A stretch of DNA of 64,000 nucleotides from NCBI GenBank assembly GCA_965153455.1, contig OZ234501.1:12152001-12216000 (forward strand). Direction: 5' to 3'. Both the position numbers and the translations under genes were made by a program. Below the pieces are notes generated by a model. That model had not been told where the DNA came from. It made no database searches and worked only from the letters and a program-made list of their open reading frames with translations. The stretch is from Sphagnum compactum (taxonomy: Eukaryota > Bryophyta > Sphagnopsida > Sphagnales). This document shows, piece after piece, positions 34,861 through 44,929 of the stretch (within the stretch, counting starts at the first letter, position 1; each line of letters opens with the position of its first letter).

Positions 34861-36481
34861 AAGCAACCATATCGGTCGGTTTTGGCTCACCAATCAAGAC
34901 GTAGTATGAATAAGGCATGTTTGAATCCTCTTCTTCATTCTCTCGAATGTGTCTTGCCAATTCATAAGTGCTGAAAACATGGTAGTATTTTGCAGACCAA
35001 AATTTTCTAAAGCCACTGATCACTCCAAACTTTCGCCTCTTCCACTTCACCATAAGGTATACGAACAAAAGGTAACTTGACTCCTTCCACTTCAGATGTT
35101 CGACTGGGTCATCATCAAACTGAAGTTGAGTGTACCAAAAAACATTCTCTGATCCTCCGGCTTCACCGTTGTTCAGGTGACATTCGCTGAGTGCCCTTAC
35201 TGTCCTCCCACACAAAGTTAATTCAAAGTATCTCCTGTATCCTTGATGCCATTCAAAATCCTCCCCAGAAAGCCATAGTCCACGCTCGAACAAACTGTGC
35301 ACTGTTGTACTTAGGCTCTTACTGGGCAGTACTGTAGAACATACAAATCTAGTACCGTTCCACTGCCACTGGGAAGACGTATGGGCAAATACATAAATTT
35401 CTTTCCAATTAAGTCCATGAACCAGTATAGCAAGTGAGGTGCCAGGAGTGCAATTCCATAGTGTTATCAACTCACTTTCCTTATTTGCATGATGAAGCAC
35501 TGGGTTGAAATCATCGCAGAAGGCCAAAAAACAACCCTTCCTCTTTAACCAACGATAGAATCTGTATCTCCAGCTCTCTTCACATAAACGCACCAGTACC
35601 CAATGTACAAAAAGTTTTAAGGGGAATTCACTCTTATGACCATCTATGAACACAAGAGATGCTAATGGAAGACCAATACACAGTCCAACAATTGCTTCTA
35701 CATGGTAGCCTTTCGATACTGCCAGAAAATAGGAGCTCACAAAGCCCAACACAGTAAGGAAAAAAGAGGAGAGTTTCTGACAAAAAGATATCAAGCTTTT
35801 GTCTTCTTTCTTGTTTTGTTGAGGTACAGATCCTACATAGAAACGTCTTGACTTGCTCAATTTAAAGAGAGAAAATTGTTCGCGTGACTTGCACACGCTC
35901 TCTACAATGGACTGAAGACTTAAGCAATGACAATAGATGCCATCACCGTCAACAACATATAAATTCTCTATCACCCCCAAATCTGGTGATTTCTCCCAAT
36001 AGCGAAGTATGCTAAGTATTGTGGCAATGTGATCCCAATCTGTTATGGTGACAAACTCCTCGAGAAGTCTTCCCCTTGCTCTACTTTCAAACTTGAAATT
36101 ATTCCTATTTTGCGGAAAAGCATCAACACGAATCTGCCCTGAACCTATTTGAAAAGAATAAGAACATACACAAGGTTCTTCTAAAGTAATTCCTTCAATT
36201 TCATGAAACTCTTGAACAGGCATTTGACCGTTTGACTGAGCCCAGTCTAGCGACCTAGCTATGAATTGACTTTCCTGTGTTGATGACACAACTGCATCTT
36301 TCAAAAAAGGGTTGCAAGGAGCAAGAGACGGCACCATTTCCCTGAAGTGATCTGACAGTGCTATAGCCCGTTTAGTTCCAAGAAACCTATCTAAAAGCTT
36401 CCACATCTTATACCTAAACAAAACCTTTGGCATGAAATATTTCAGATACAGTCTGCCATATAACAGAAGAGAAGCCAGTAT
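34859..36481 (-). CDS. Open frame of a membrane protein, in frame with and just after the DEK_C-like gene
   Basis: From the codon after TAG 36482-36484 the frame is open for 540 codons to TAG at 34859; the first ATG is at 36433, giving 524 aa. The first residues (ILASLLLYGRLYLKYF) are membrane-like. Around residues 230-275 two hydrophobic stretches (FFLTVLGFVSSYFLAVS and IVGLCIGLPLASLVFI) suggest a membrane hairpin. The rest is rich in Trp, Phe and Tyr, with no motif I know. A frame of this length in AT-rich DNA implies selection on the protein. It has no ATG at its beginning and continues the frame of the upstream exon, so it is most likely the C-terminal part of that gene, cut off by one nonsense codon, or made by readthrough. 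Its stop codon coincides with the edge of a segmental duplication. Function unknown. Confidence 0.6.
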   Translation of the reverse strand: MLASLLLYGRLYLKYFMPKVLFRYKMWKLLDRFLGTKRAIALSDHFREMVPSLAPCNPFLKDAVVSSTQESQFIARSLDWAQSNGQMPVQEFHEIEGITLEEPCVCSYSFQIGSGQIRVDAFPQNRNNFKFESRARGRLLEEFVTITDWDHIATILSILRYWEKSPDLGVIENLYVVDGDGIYCHCLSLQSIVESVCKSREQFSLFKLSKSRRFYVGSVPQQNKKEDKSLISFCQKLSSFFLTVLGFVSSYFLAVSKGYHVEAIVGLCIGLPLASLVFIDGHKSEFPLKLFVHWVLVRLCEESWRYRFYRWLKRKGCFLAFCDDFNPVLHHANKESELITLWNCTPGTSLAILVHGLNWKEIYVFAHTSSQWQWNGTRFVCSTVLPSKSLSTTVHSLFERGLWLSGEDFEWHQGYRRYFELTLCGRTVRALSECHLNNGEAGGSENVFWYTQLQFDDDPVEHLKWKESSYLLFVYLMVKWKRRKFGVISGFRKFWSAKYYHVFSTYELARHIRENEEEDSNMPYSYYVLIGEPKPTDMVA

Positions 36482-38711
36482 CTAACTTAGAGAGGAGACA
36501 TATAGGTATTCCGCCCAGGGCCAGTCAGACGACAAGCCTCTGATAACCAGCCTGATAATCGGCCCAAAAAGCTTTGAGATCAAAGGTAATAAAACGGTAC
36601 AACAAAGTACCCACCAAGCAAACCACTGCCACTGATCGTCATAGGAAGGATGTCCTACAGCTGCACGTCCTATAAATTGCCTGGGCGGTCGGTGCTTACT
36701 TTCCTGGCCATCCTTGCCACTTTCAACCTTAGGTTTTTCCTTTTCCAAATTTTTGAGCTTCTTCTCAGACATTTCAACACTGCCTAACTTTCCCATCCTT
36801 GGCTTTGTCTCAACCACATCAACATCAGCTACCTTTCGCTTCCTTGGCTTCACTTCAACTGTTTCAACATCAGGTACCTTTTCCTTCTTCCCAATCACAG
36901 CTTCTTCCTCCTCCTTGCTCATTAGCTGCATCAGAAACTGTATCATTAGTCCAGAAGTTTCCACAAAGAGAAGAAGGATGAACTTGCAGAGTGAAAGATG
37001 GGGAAGTGGCTCAGAAGAGTAAGGAATCCAGAAACTATCATCCCCACCCCCACAAATCATATCCTCAGTGGAAATATTCCTGAAAGATGAAGAAATCCTG
37101 AGCTGCACCACTAGGTAGCAATGGACAAAATAGGGTGTAGATGGAGAATCTGAAAATTGAACTATATCTACCACCTTACAGTTCCCGCAAGTGATGAGAA
37201 AATATAGCTAGAAGCTTTACCTCATCCACAAGCTTCCTTATATACTGTTTATAAGGATCCAAAGCACCTTTGTTCAGTGCAAGGTCTTGTTCCAACTGAC
37301 GCCGCACAAGGGAAAGAGTGAGAGACCTGAATGAATATGACAGCAGAAGAAGAAATCAGCCACCCCTGTGCAACCCTGAATCTTGTACTTACTACCCTTA
37401 TGTACAAAGAGGTGCTATGATTGGCAGCAGCATCACACACAGAAAATTCTTCTGTGACATAACAATGAGTCAATGGCCATACTCTGCTTGGGATCTGAAT
37501 TCAGAGGACCGTTGCTGAACTGCATTCAGTATCAACCCATCCATGTCCACTTTGTCCTCCGAGGTCAAACCTTCAGCACCTTGCTTCTTCTCACTTCTGG
37601 CTCCATCTTCATCTCTCCCTTCTTCAACTCCAGCCTTAGTTGGAACATTATCCTTGTTACTGTTATCTCTATTTTCACTGACTTTCAATCTCTTATTAAG
37701 CTCCTGGTCATCCTTGCCACTTTCAACCTTAGGTTTTTCCTTTTCCAAGTTTTTGAGCTCAATGTCAGGTTTCTCAACCTTGATGGTGGGACTCTCAGCC
37801 TTGTCAACCTTGTCAACCTTAATGTCAGCCTTCTCAGCCTTGACATTATCCTCCTCAATCTTGATGCCACTCTTCTCTAATTTTTGTTTCTTGGAAGTGT
37901 CTGGTGTGCTTGGCTGCTCTTTGGCAGGTCCATTCATAACCTGTAAAGAATAGGGCTGCAATGTTAGTCTCACCTTGTTTCAACAAGAAGGTGCAAACGA
38001 GTCAGGTGTGCATTGGAAACAACACCAAAGTGAGCAAGTTACCTTGTCAACAAGCTGTTTGACTAAGAGCTTATGTGCATCGAGATGGTGTGGTTTTAGC
38101 TGCAAGTCTTTCTCTAATAACCGGCGAACACCGGGCAGTGTCAAAGTACTGAAGACCACATGCACAAGCAACAGACAAGGTGCCCACCACAAACCCCTTC
38201 CCCCAGTTCAGATCACAATACAATATACATTCTGTGCAAACTGGATTACATACACCTTCCCATTTCAGCCTCATACCAGGCTCCACAACAATGATAGCTT
38301 CAAACCATGCAGAAAAGGACAGTAAGAAATGCAAAAACCCTAATGCTTTGAACATTCACTGTTGCGGTATGGCTAAATGCATAGCACTAGAAATTCCAAC
38401 ACTGGCGATGAACTAAGAAGAAAGAGAACAGCAAGCTTGGAAGGGACAAATAGGAATGAACCAAGGAACAGATAGAGAATGTTCAAACCCTAATCGAACT
38501 CAGGAGCATCCTCCAGCTCCGAGAACACCTATGATGTGCATCCTTTGCTGTTTGCATCACGGAGAAAGGAAATGGCAAAGGACGAGGGAAGCGCAAACAG
38601 AACAAAGACTTACTCCGCTTGTTTGCGGAGATCAGACGACCGGGCTTCAAGCGCGCGGCTGAGGGAACTCGGCAAGTCTGACACGGATTCGTCTTCTTCG
38701 CCTAAAGCCAT
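36482..38711 (-). CDS. Protein with two DEK_C-like modules and a C-terminal membrane segment (5 exons)
   Basis: Exons (minus): 38711-38614, 38148-38043, 37940-37483, 37326-37221, 36925-36482; all introns have GT-AG ends and phases match, giving 403 aa. Residues ~16-70 (SLSRALEARSSDL..TLTLPGVRRLLEKDLQL..LLVKQLVDKVM) and a second copy (ILNAVQQRSSEF..SLTLSLVRRQLEQDLAL..YIRKLVDELM) have the pattern of the DEK C-terminal fold, a small helical DNA- or chromatin-binding module. Each module spans an intron at the same point, and exons 2 and 4 are both 106 bp, so an exon pair was duplicated. The linkers are Lys/Glu/Asp-rich and share 'KNLEKEKPKVESGKD'. The last exon ends with FAWWVLCCTVLLPLISKLFG, a membrane segment, then TAG. 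The ATG at 38711 is the first in a good leader after a TATA box. A nuclear-envelope or other membrane-chromatin role is only a guess. Confidence 0.7.
36711..36765 (-). repeat. Coding direct repeat shared by exons 3 and 5
   Basis: About 50 bp of exon 5 (starting 'ccttgccactttcaacctta' on the plus strand) recurs in exon 3 at about 37709-37758 with two or three differences. It encodes KNLEKEKPKVESGKD. The linker copies are far more alike than the DEK_C-like modules, which suggests a later duplication or gene conversion. Confidence 0.85.
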
Positions 38712-38851
38712 GGCAACGCCTCCCTCCTCCTTGCGTCTCGGACTCTTAGTACAACACTTCCTCTTTGTGCTTCCAAGCTCTGCATCTAGGGGACCCTAGT
38801 GGGTATGTTGGAGAAGAGCAGCAACGCGTCCTGACGTGATGTTTACCGTGG

Positions 38852-38869
38852 CTATGAAAAGGGCGCCAT
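38852..38869 (-). CDS. Five-codon upstream ORF in the leader of the DEK_C-like gene
   Basis: On the minus strand ATG GCG CCC TTT TCA TAG lies about 140 bases before the main ATG, in the presumed leader. Such short uORFs commonly lower translation of the main frame. There is no evidence of use beyond position. Confidence 0.4.
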   Translation of the reverse strand: MAPFS

Positions 38870-38937
38870 TGCGAGGACGACACACGTTCAAAAAACCCCC
38901 GGAATTCTGCACCTTCGTGGATGAATGAGGAAGATCA

Positions 38938-38996
38938 GATGAGAGAGAGAGAGAGAGTGAGAAGAGTATATATATGGGCGCCAAACCCTAATCTGG
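38938..38996 (-). promoter_or_regulatory. Core promoter of the DEK_C-like gene: TATA box, CT tract, telo-box
   Basis: On the minus strand AAACCCTAATC in inverse form (plus strand 'ccaaaccctaatctggg', about 38981-38997) gives a telo-box, followed by TATATATA (about 38969-38976) and then a (CT) run at 38940-38955. A telo-box close to a TATA box and a CT-rich initiator or leader is typical of plant genes expressed in dividing cells. The TATA box lies about 260 bases before the ATG. Confidence 0.6.
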
Positions 38997-38999
38997 GAT

Positions 39000-39469
39000 T
39001 TTAGTGTAATATGCCACTGCTGCCGGTGGCCACATAGTACTTACATTGTAGAGATTGATCATAAGAGTGTGGGCACTCTCTTCTATCTCTATTTTCCTTG
39101 TCACTGTTATCATATGGGAATGGTCTTTGCTTTGTTAGCACTGCAATAGTCTATAAATTCTCAAACGTTTGAAGGAAATGAACCTGCTGAAAGAAAGGAA
39201 TGCTTACTCTGTTCTTCCAGCTTTGCTCCCAACATGATGCTGGTGATATTAGAAGTTACACAATTGTTATGGCTACAACTAAATTGAGAGGGTAGGAAAA
39301 ATTGGTGGCAGTTTCTTAAGAGTTTTTGAAGTGTTCACCAATTATACATTTGTTGCAGGTTGCTGGAGGCAGCAGAGCAATGCAAAAAATGCATATGCAA
39401 CAGGCACAATGTCATTACCAACCTGCAGCTTCTCTTGTGAGCTTCTCTTCTTTCCAGTGCAATCAAGTC
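39000..39469. other. Upstream spacer of the DEK_C-like gene
   Basis: Not strongly AT-rich and without a frame of note. It may contain more of the promoter. Confidence 0.4.
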
Positions 39470-40065
39470 TATTTCCTATTTGCTTGATTAGGTTTGTAAG
39501 GTGATGCCGGTTTGACACTTATGTGAGTAAAGCTCATAAGGTTATGACCACACCTCACGCATGCAATGTTGATAAATGATCAACATCCTCAAACATCATA
39601 GCATTCACCATCATGAATCTACACATCTGGTTTGTTTGGTATTGTAAGTTGTAAGGTGATGGTCTTACATTGCTTTGTTTGTGACACTCTATAAGGTTAT
39701 GATCATGCATCTTGGACTTGCAATGTTGGTAGATATTTAACATCCTCAATTAGCAAAGTGTCCTTGGTCATGATTCTACAGCCTTTAAGTGTCTAGAGTG
39801 TTGAAAGTTGTAAGGTGATGGTTTGACACTTTGTGTGCATGTTGCATAAGGTTATGACCGCACCTTGCATGAACAATGTTGACAAATGTTCAACATCCTC
39901 AACTACCATACAACCTTTGTCTTGCATTTGCACGTTCAATCTTATATATAAAGTCACGTAGTCCGTCCGTCCGTCCGACGACGTTCCGGGAGCGTTTTCT
40001 GTGGCGGAACCGGGTTTCACGTGGACCGGGCCCGGCGCGCGCGTCGAGGTCCTGAAACCCAGGTC

Positions 40066-40209
40066 CTGAGGAAAAAAAAGTAATAGCAACAGGAGAAGAG
40101 TAGCAGTCCCAACCTGAGAAAAAAAAAGTAATAGCAACAGGAGAAGAGTAGCAGTCCCACCCTGAGAAAAAGAAAGTAATAGCAACAGGAGAAGAGTAGC
40201 AGTCCCAAG
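40066..40209. repeat. 48-bp tandem triplication inside the Helitron
   Basis: Three units with 'gtaatagcaacaggagaaga' followed by 'gtagcagtccca' begin at 40066, 40114 and 40162. They are nearly identical except for the A-run. Confidence 0.9.
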
Positions 40210-40257
40210 TGAGAAGAACAACAAGAGGAACCAACCAGGAGAAAAGTAATAATAGCA

Positions 40258-40281
40258 GGGTTTAGGGTTTAGGGTTTAGGG
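40258..40281 (+). repeat. Telomere-like TTTAGGG run inside the Helitron
   Basis: Three full TTTAGGG units preceded by GGG. Similar short runs occur at 56211-56238 and 58576-58590 within the inverted-repeat element. Confidence 0.85.
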
Positions 40282-40760
40282 TCATCTGGCCGTCCGTCGA
40301 GGTCCTGAAACCCAGATCGGGACCCGCCTGTCCGTCCGCCTGGTCGAGGTGCTGAAACCTGCCTGGCTCCTCTTTTCCGGGTTTTCGTGAAACCCGGCAG
40401 TTCTGTGATTATGTGGATGAAATATTATACGTTTTTAGTTCCGTGCAATGAGCTCAGAGTTCTGGATGGGTGGTTATGAGGATGAGACATCATGTATTTG
40501 TAGTTCCGTCCAATTAGGAGGAATGATTTGTGGATGAAATATTAAAGATTTTGTAGTTTTGTCCACTTAGAGTTTTGGATGGATTGATTATGCAGGTGAG
40601 TATGGGGACTCCCAGTTTTTTCCCAGTGCCGTGTCCTGCCTTGCAGGCACGGGAGCCCACTAGTATCTAGAGTACTAGAAGTGGGATGATGGTGGTTTGA
40701 CATTTCTATGAATGAGACTCACAAGAGATTATGATTTCACTTATTTTCTATTACAATAAT

Positions 40761-43700
40761 GTTACTTTCAAGTTTTTGTCACGGCACTTTGTTTACAAAT
40801 CTCCTAAATATTAAATTTATGATATAGAGTGACTTTTTCAATTTTGGGGGAAGGGGAGAAGGTGAAAAGAAAACAATTAACAATTTTTTAATTATTATTT
40901 CACAAGATTGAGTAATGATTAAGCTATTCATTAGACATAATAGTATCATATAACCAGAAGTGCATACCTTACTTTCTATTACAATAATGTATTATAATGA
41001 ATAAATTTGCAATATTATGCCACCTTTAACATAACCACTTCTAAATATATTACATTAAATAATTGTGTTCTTCCAAGTATGCAAAGTTTTTTATTGGGGT
41101 TAAACTTTGCAAAATGTTGATTGCAGAATCAAAAAAGAATATTTTTCAATCTTTTTAACTTTCAAAACATCAACATTTCAAGAAAAGGATTTGGGAAAAA
41201 ACTTACCACATTGTCCAACACATTGTAGTTCAATGAATTTTTTCAAGAATTTTTTATAATTTTAACAATTTCCTACAAACATTTTACCTCTTGATTCTAA
41301 TCTTGCTTTGGATGGTTCATAAAAATGTCACGTTAGGAAAAAAAAATTGAATAATAATTCCCTATACTTAAACCCATTTTTCGTTGAATGTTGAAATTTT
41401 GTAATGATAATTTTGATCATTTATAATCAATTAAAAACCTTTGTAGATAATTTGTCCCAATTGAACTAAAATGTCCAAATTTTTATGGTTTATTGGTGTT
41501 TATTGTTCAATACATGGCTATAAGATTGATACCTGGAAGGAACATCCTATTATTTTTTTATTTTTCAAATCATTTTGTTTTGTCACGATGGCATTTCCTA
41601 AACCACAATACCCATTGTTATACTTCTAGTACCATTAAAATGCCTTCAATGAACAAGGGTACATTAAGGTGGCTTCATAATGTTCAAACGTATAATGCAT
41701 GAACTATTGAATATTGAAAAAAAACATTGAAAATTCAATAAAATCAAAATTAAATATTTTGAAATAAGTGGGTGCCCCATTAATATTGTTCATTTAAATG
41801 ATTAAGGTTTTATAGAGTTGATTTTGTGAATTTTTCACATTAAGGTTTTATAAAGTTGATTTTATAACTTTTATACTTAAGGTGTAAGAATATTGAATTT
41901 TAAGTAATTTTTTGTCATTGTCAATTCAATAAAAAAAATTAATATTTTCAATGAAATTAGATTTTAAATTTAGGTTAACTATGGTGTACCATTTCTTGAT
42001 TTGAGATTCATTCAACATTACAACATGTATTCAACAAACCGAACTTTAATAACATTTTCTTATCATTTTACATGTAGAAAATCAAAAAAACATTTAATTT
42101 TATTTAAATGTAATCTAACACATAATTATTATGTTCATAAATAGACAATATAAAAAAAAGTATGTTATGTCATATCCTAGACATGTAAATAAATTTGCCA
42201 GTGGGATATGGATATACCCAAAAAAATGATTATATGATATTGATGTTTATAATTGTGAATGAAATATAATGGTTTGTATACGTGAATGTTTTCAAATCAT
42301 TTGATCACATCAATTTCAATTACATATGGATCTTCTATATAATGTAATATTTTCTAATAGATATTTTTATAAAACATTTATGTAATTTTTTGAAGTCATG
42401 GTTAAATGAGTTTTTATTTTATTTTGCAAATTAGATTTTTTTTTTTGAAAATGATTTTTTTGTCATAATGTGTTAAAGAATGTATGAATTCATTTTCATA
42501 AAATTTTAAAGATATAATGTTCATTTGTATACCAAAATTTCATGGATAATATAATTTAGGAAAAGAGTCAAAAAATTGTCATAATTAACGCAATTTTTTT
42601 ATACAATACAATCATTCATCCCTTCATTCAATTAAATTTTTGGACAATTTTGAATTTGAACAAATATATTTTCACATGGGCAACTTCATTATGAAAAAAT
42701 CATAATTTAATGATGAATAATTTGATTGGTCAATACATCCAATTGGTAATTTTATTATTTTTCAATAAAACATAAATTTTCATGATTGAAAATTAAAATA
42801 ATGTAATATGAAATATGACCATTACATTGTTTTAAGAATTTTGGGCTGTATGTAGATGATAAACTAGGCTTTTTAAAGTAAACTAATTTTAAGTAGGTTA
42901 ATTAAAATTAGATTAATTAAGTTAAATTAAATTTACAATACAAATTTGACTATGTTCATATGTATTTTAATTTTTTTTTAACTTACTCAAACAAGGTCAA
43001 ATAATTACTTCAATATGGTTACAGTAATCGTGTAGTCATATATATAATCATATTTACACCTAATTGTAATCATGGTGATATTTATAATCACAAACTCAGA
43101 ATTATGACTATGGTCGTCAAAATGATTCAAATTCAAATATAATTACATGATTATTTTAGGTAGCAATCGCAACATGTCTTAGTTATAAAAAATAATATTT
43201 TGGCGTAGTGTCATGTTTATATATCAATTATAAATGAACTCCATTGGTCAAACACAATAGTAAAAATAAATGCAATAAATAATTCTTTTATAACATAAAC
43301 TTGAAAGTTATTGGTATTTTTGTGTGATGAAAAAATTTATGTTGTTTATAATTGAATAAACTTTATAGTTTGAAATTTTTATTTTAGTACAATGTTTTTC
43401 CTCAATTGTTTTTTTGATAAAATGCATCTATAAGTTGAAAAAATGTGTATGAATTTATAAATCTTTTGATCACAAAATCATTCATTTTGATTGGGTACAA
43501 AATTACATATTTTTAAGTAAATTTGAAAATCGTTAGATGAAAACAATTTTATTTTTTTCTACCTACAGGGTTATAATTTCAATGGCACATATAAATAACG
43601 TTTTTCATTATTAAAACTCATGATTTGTAATTGTTAGTCTTATTTTTATTTGTTTGTCATGTTTAATGTCTAATTCATTCACATTTTTCAACACAAATTT

Positions 43701-44929
43701 AACAATTATTTTTAAATTTGTTAATATTAAATAAAATTTTAAACACATATAAAAAATTTAAACCGACACATAGGTTAAATTGTTTATAATTATTCTGTTT
43801 TCAAATAAAAATAATTGTACATAACCATCCTACTTTATGAATATTTATTTATTTTTTCAAATTCAATAAAATGTTATGAAAATGAAGTGTTTAAATATAC
43901 CAAATTTTATTTTTATTAAATGTGTAAACCAATGGAAGTTTAAACATTTATTTCAAATTATTAAAATTTGAATTAAACATGAATGGTTTAATATTCATTT
44001 AAATTAAATAAATGCATGTTTATGTGCAAAAATTTCAGGTCATGCATGATGTTTGGGCTTTCAAATAAAATTAAAATTATTAACAATTCATGCAAAATCA
44101 TTTATAGTGTTATCAATTTTTGTGTGATTTATAGTACAATTTTTAATATTTTATTATTGCATTTTGTTAAATTGTTTCACTCAATCATCAAATTTGTTTA
44201 TCCATTAGTTTGTTTGAAATATTATATTATTTTACTGCATTACTTTTATTATTACACATGTTTTGTTAAATGATTCATCATTTCATTTTGAAAAACTAGC
44301 AATAGTTTTTTTCTTAATTACAAAAATCTTTGATTGGTATTTTTTAAAAGTAAATGTTGAATAATTAGATTTTAAAAACAATAAAAATTAATAAAAAAAC
44401 TTTTTAAGCACCTTCGATTTTTAAACAATCAGGAAACCATTAAAATTCATTGAAATTTATTATAGTAACATCATTTTTCAAACATTCGTCCTTTAAAAAT
44501 AAGCTCAATTGGACCAAATATTGAATATTTTGAAACAAACATGACAATTTTTTTCAATGACATAAAAATCATAAAAATATGCCTCATGCTAATTTATATA
44601 TTATGAATTAAAATTTGAATGGTTTTATTCCATGCATTTGCCATTTAGAGGAACATTTTTGTAACCCTTTTGTCATACTTTGACTACATCTATAATGAAG
44701 TTGTTATTCCTAAAATATTGAACAACAAAATGCACTCCAATGGGTCCATGCTTCTTTGTGTGGTGAAATGGTGAAGTGTGCCATTGAAAAATTTAGCTAG
44801 TTTCCTTAGGCATGCAGGTGCGGATTAATTTATAAGTGATGCATTATGCGAACTCATCAATGACAACAATAAAAACCACCCATTGCTTTTTTTTTTAAAA
44901 TTATTCCACCATAAAAAGGATGTGTTTAA
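40761..44929. other. Gene-free, very AT-rich stretch
   Basis: About 4 kb with long A and T runs. I could not find reverse-transcriptase or gag motifs here, although a Ty3/gypsy remnant begins at its right edge. No repeats with clear ends. Confidence 0.45.

Larger units (their letters stand above)
39940..40663 (+). mobile_element. Non-autonomous Helitron, 724 bp
   Basis: The element starts TCTTATATATAAAGTCACG directly after an A (39939) and ends CTAG (40660-40663) directly before a T (40664), the A/T target rule of Helitrons. Seven bases before the CTAG end lies a strong hairpin, CCGTG-t-CCTGC-ctt-GCAGG-CACGG (40629-40652), the usual termination hairpin. The surrounding 155-bp tandem repeat continues on both sides when the element is removed, which supports the borders. 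It has no Rep/helicase frame, so it depended on an autonomous relative. It is much richer in G and C than its surroundings and carries a 48-bp triple repeat and a telomere-like run. Confidence 0.82.
39470..40760 (+). repeat. 155-bp tandem repeat, four units, the fourth split by a Helitron
   Basis: The phrase 'gtaaggtgatg..tttgacact' occurs at 39496, 39651 and 39810 and, after removal of the Helitron, 149 bases further on (at 40683 in the window). Each unit also has 'cataaggttatga', 'aatgttga' and 'tcaacatcctcaa'. The units are 70-85% alike by eye. Confidence 0.75.

Noticed and set aside
36453-36533. 81-bp intron that would remove the in-frame TAG
   Set aside because: It keeps the frame and has a fair acceptor (TATATGGCAG), but the donor (CTT/GTCGTC) is poor and the intron would delete well-formed hydrophobic coding sequence.
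36714-37953. Plus-strand open frames of 100-136 codons (36714-37022, 37473-37880, 37543-37953)
   Set aside because: They lie antisense to exons 3 and 5 of the DEK_C-like gene. Their Ser/Leu/Thr-rich composition is the mirror of the Lys/Glu-rich coding strand.
39793-40234. Three overlapping minus-strand frames with repeated Leu/Phe-rich peptides
   Set aside because: They are translations of the 48-bp triplication inside the Helitron (48 is divisible by 3) and show no protein family.
40761-44929. Retrotransposon gag and reverse transcriptase upstream of the integrase remnant
   Set aside because: I searched for reverse-transcriptase motifs such as YxDD and found none in a reasonable context; the sequence is too AT-rich and decayed to call.
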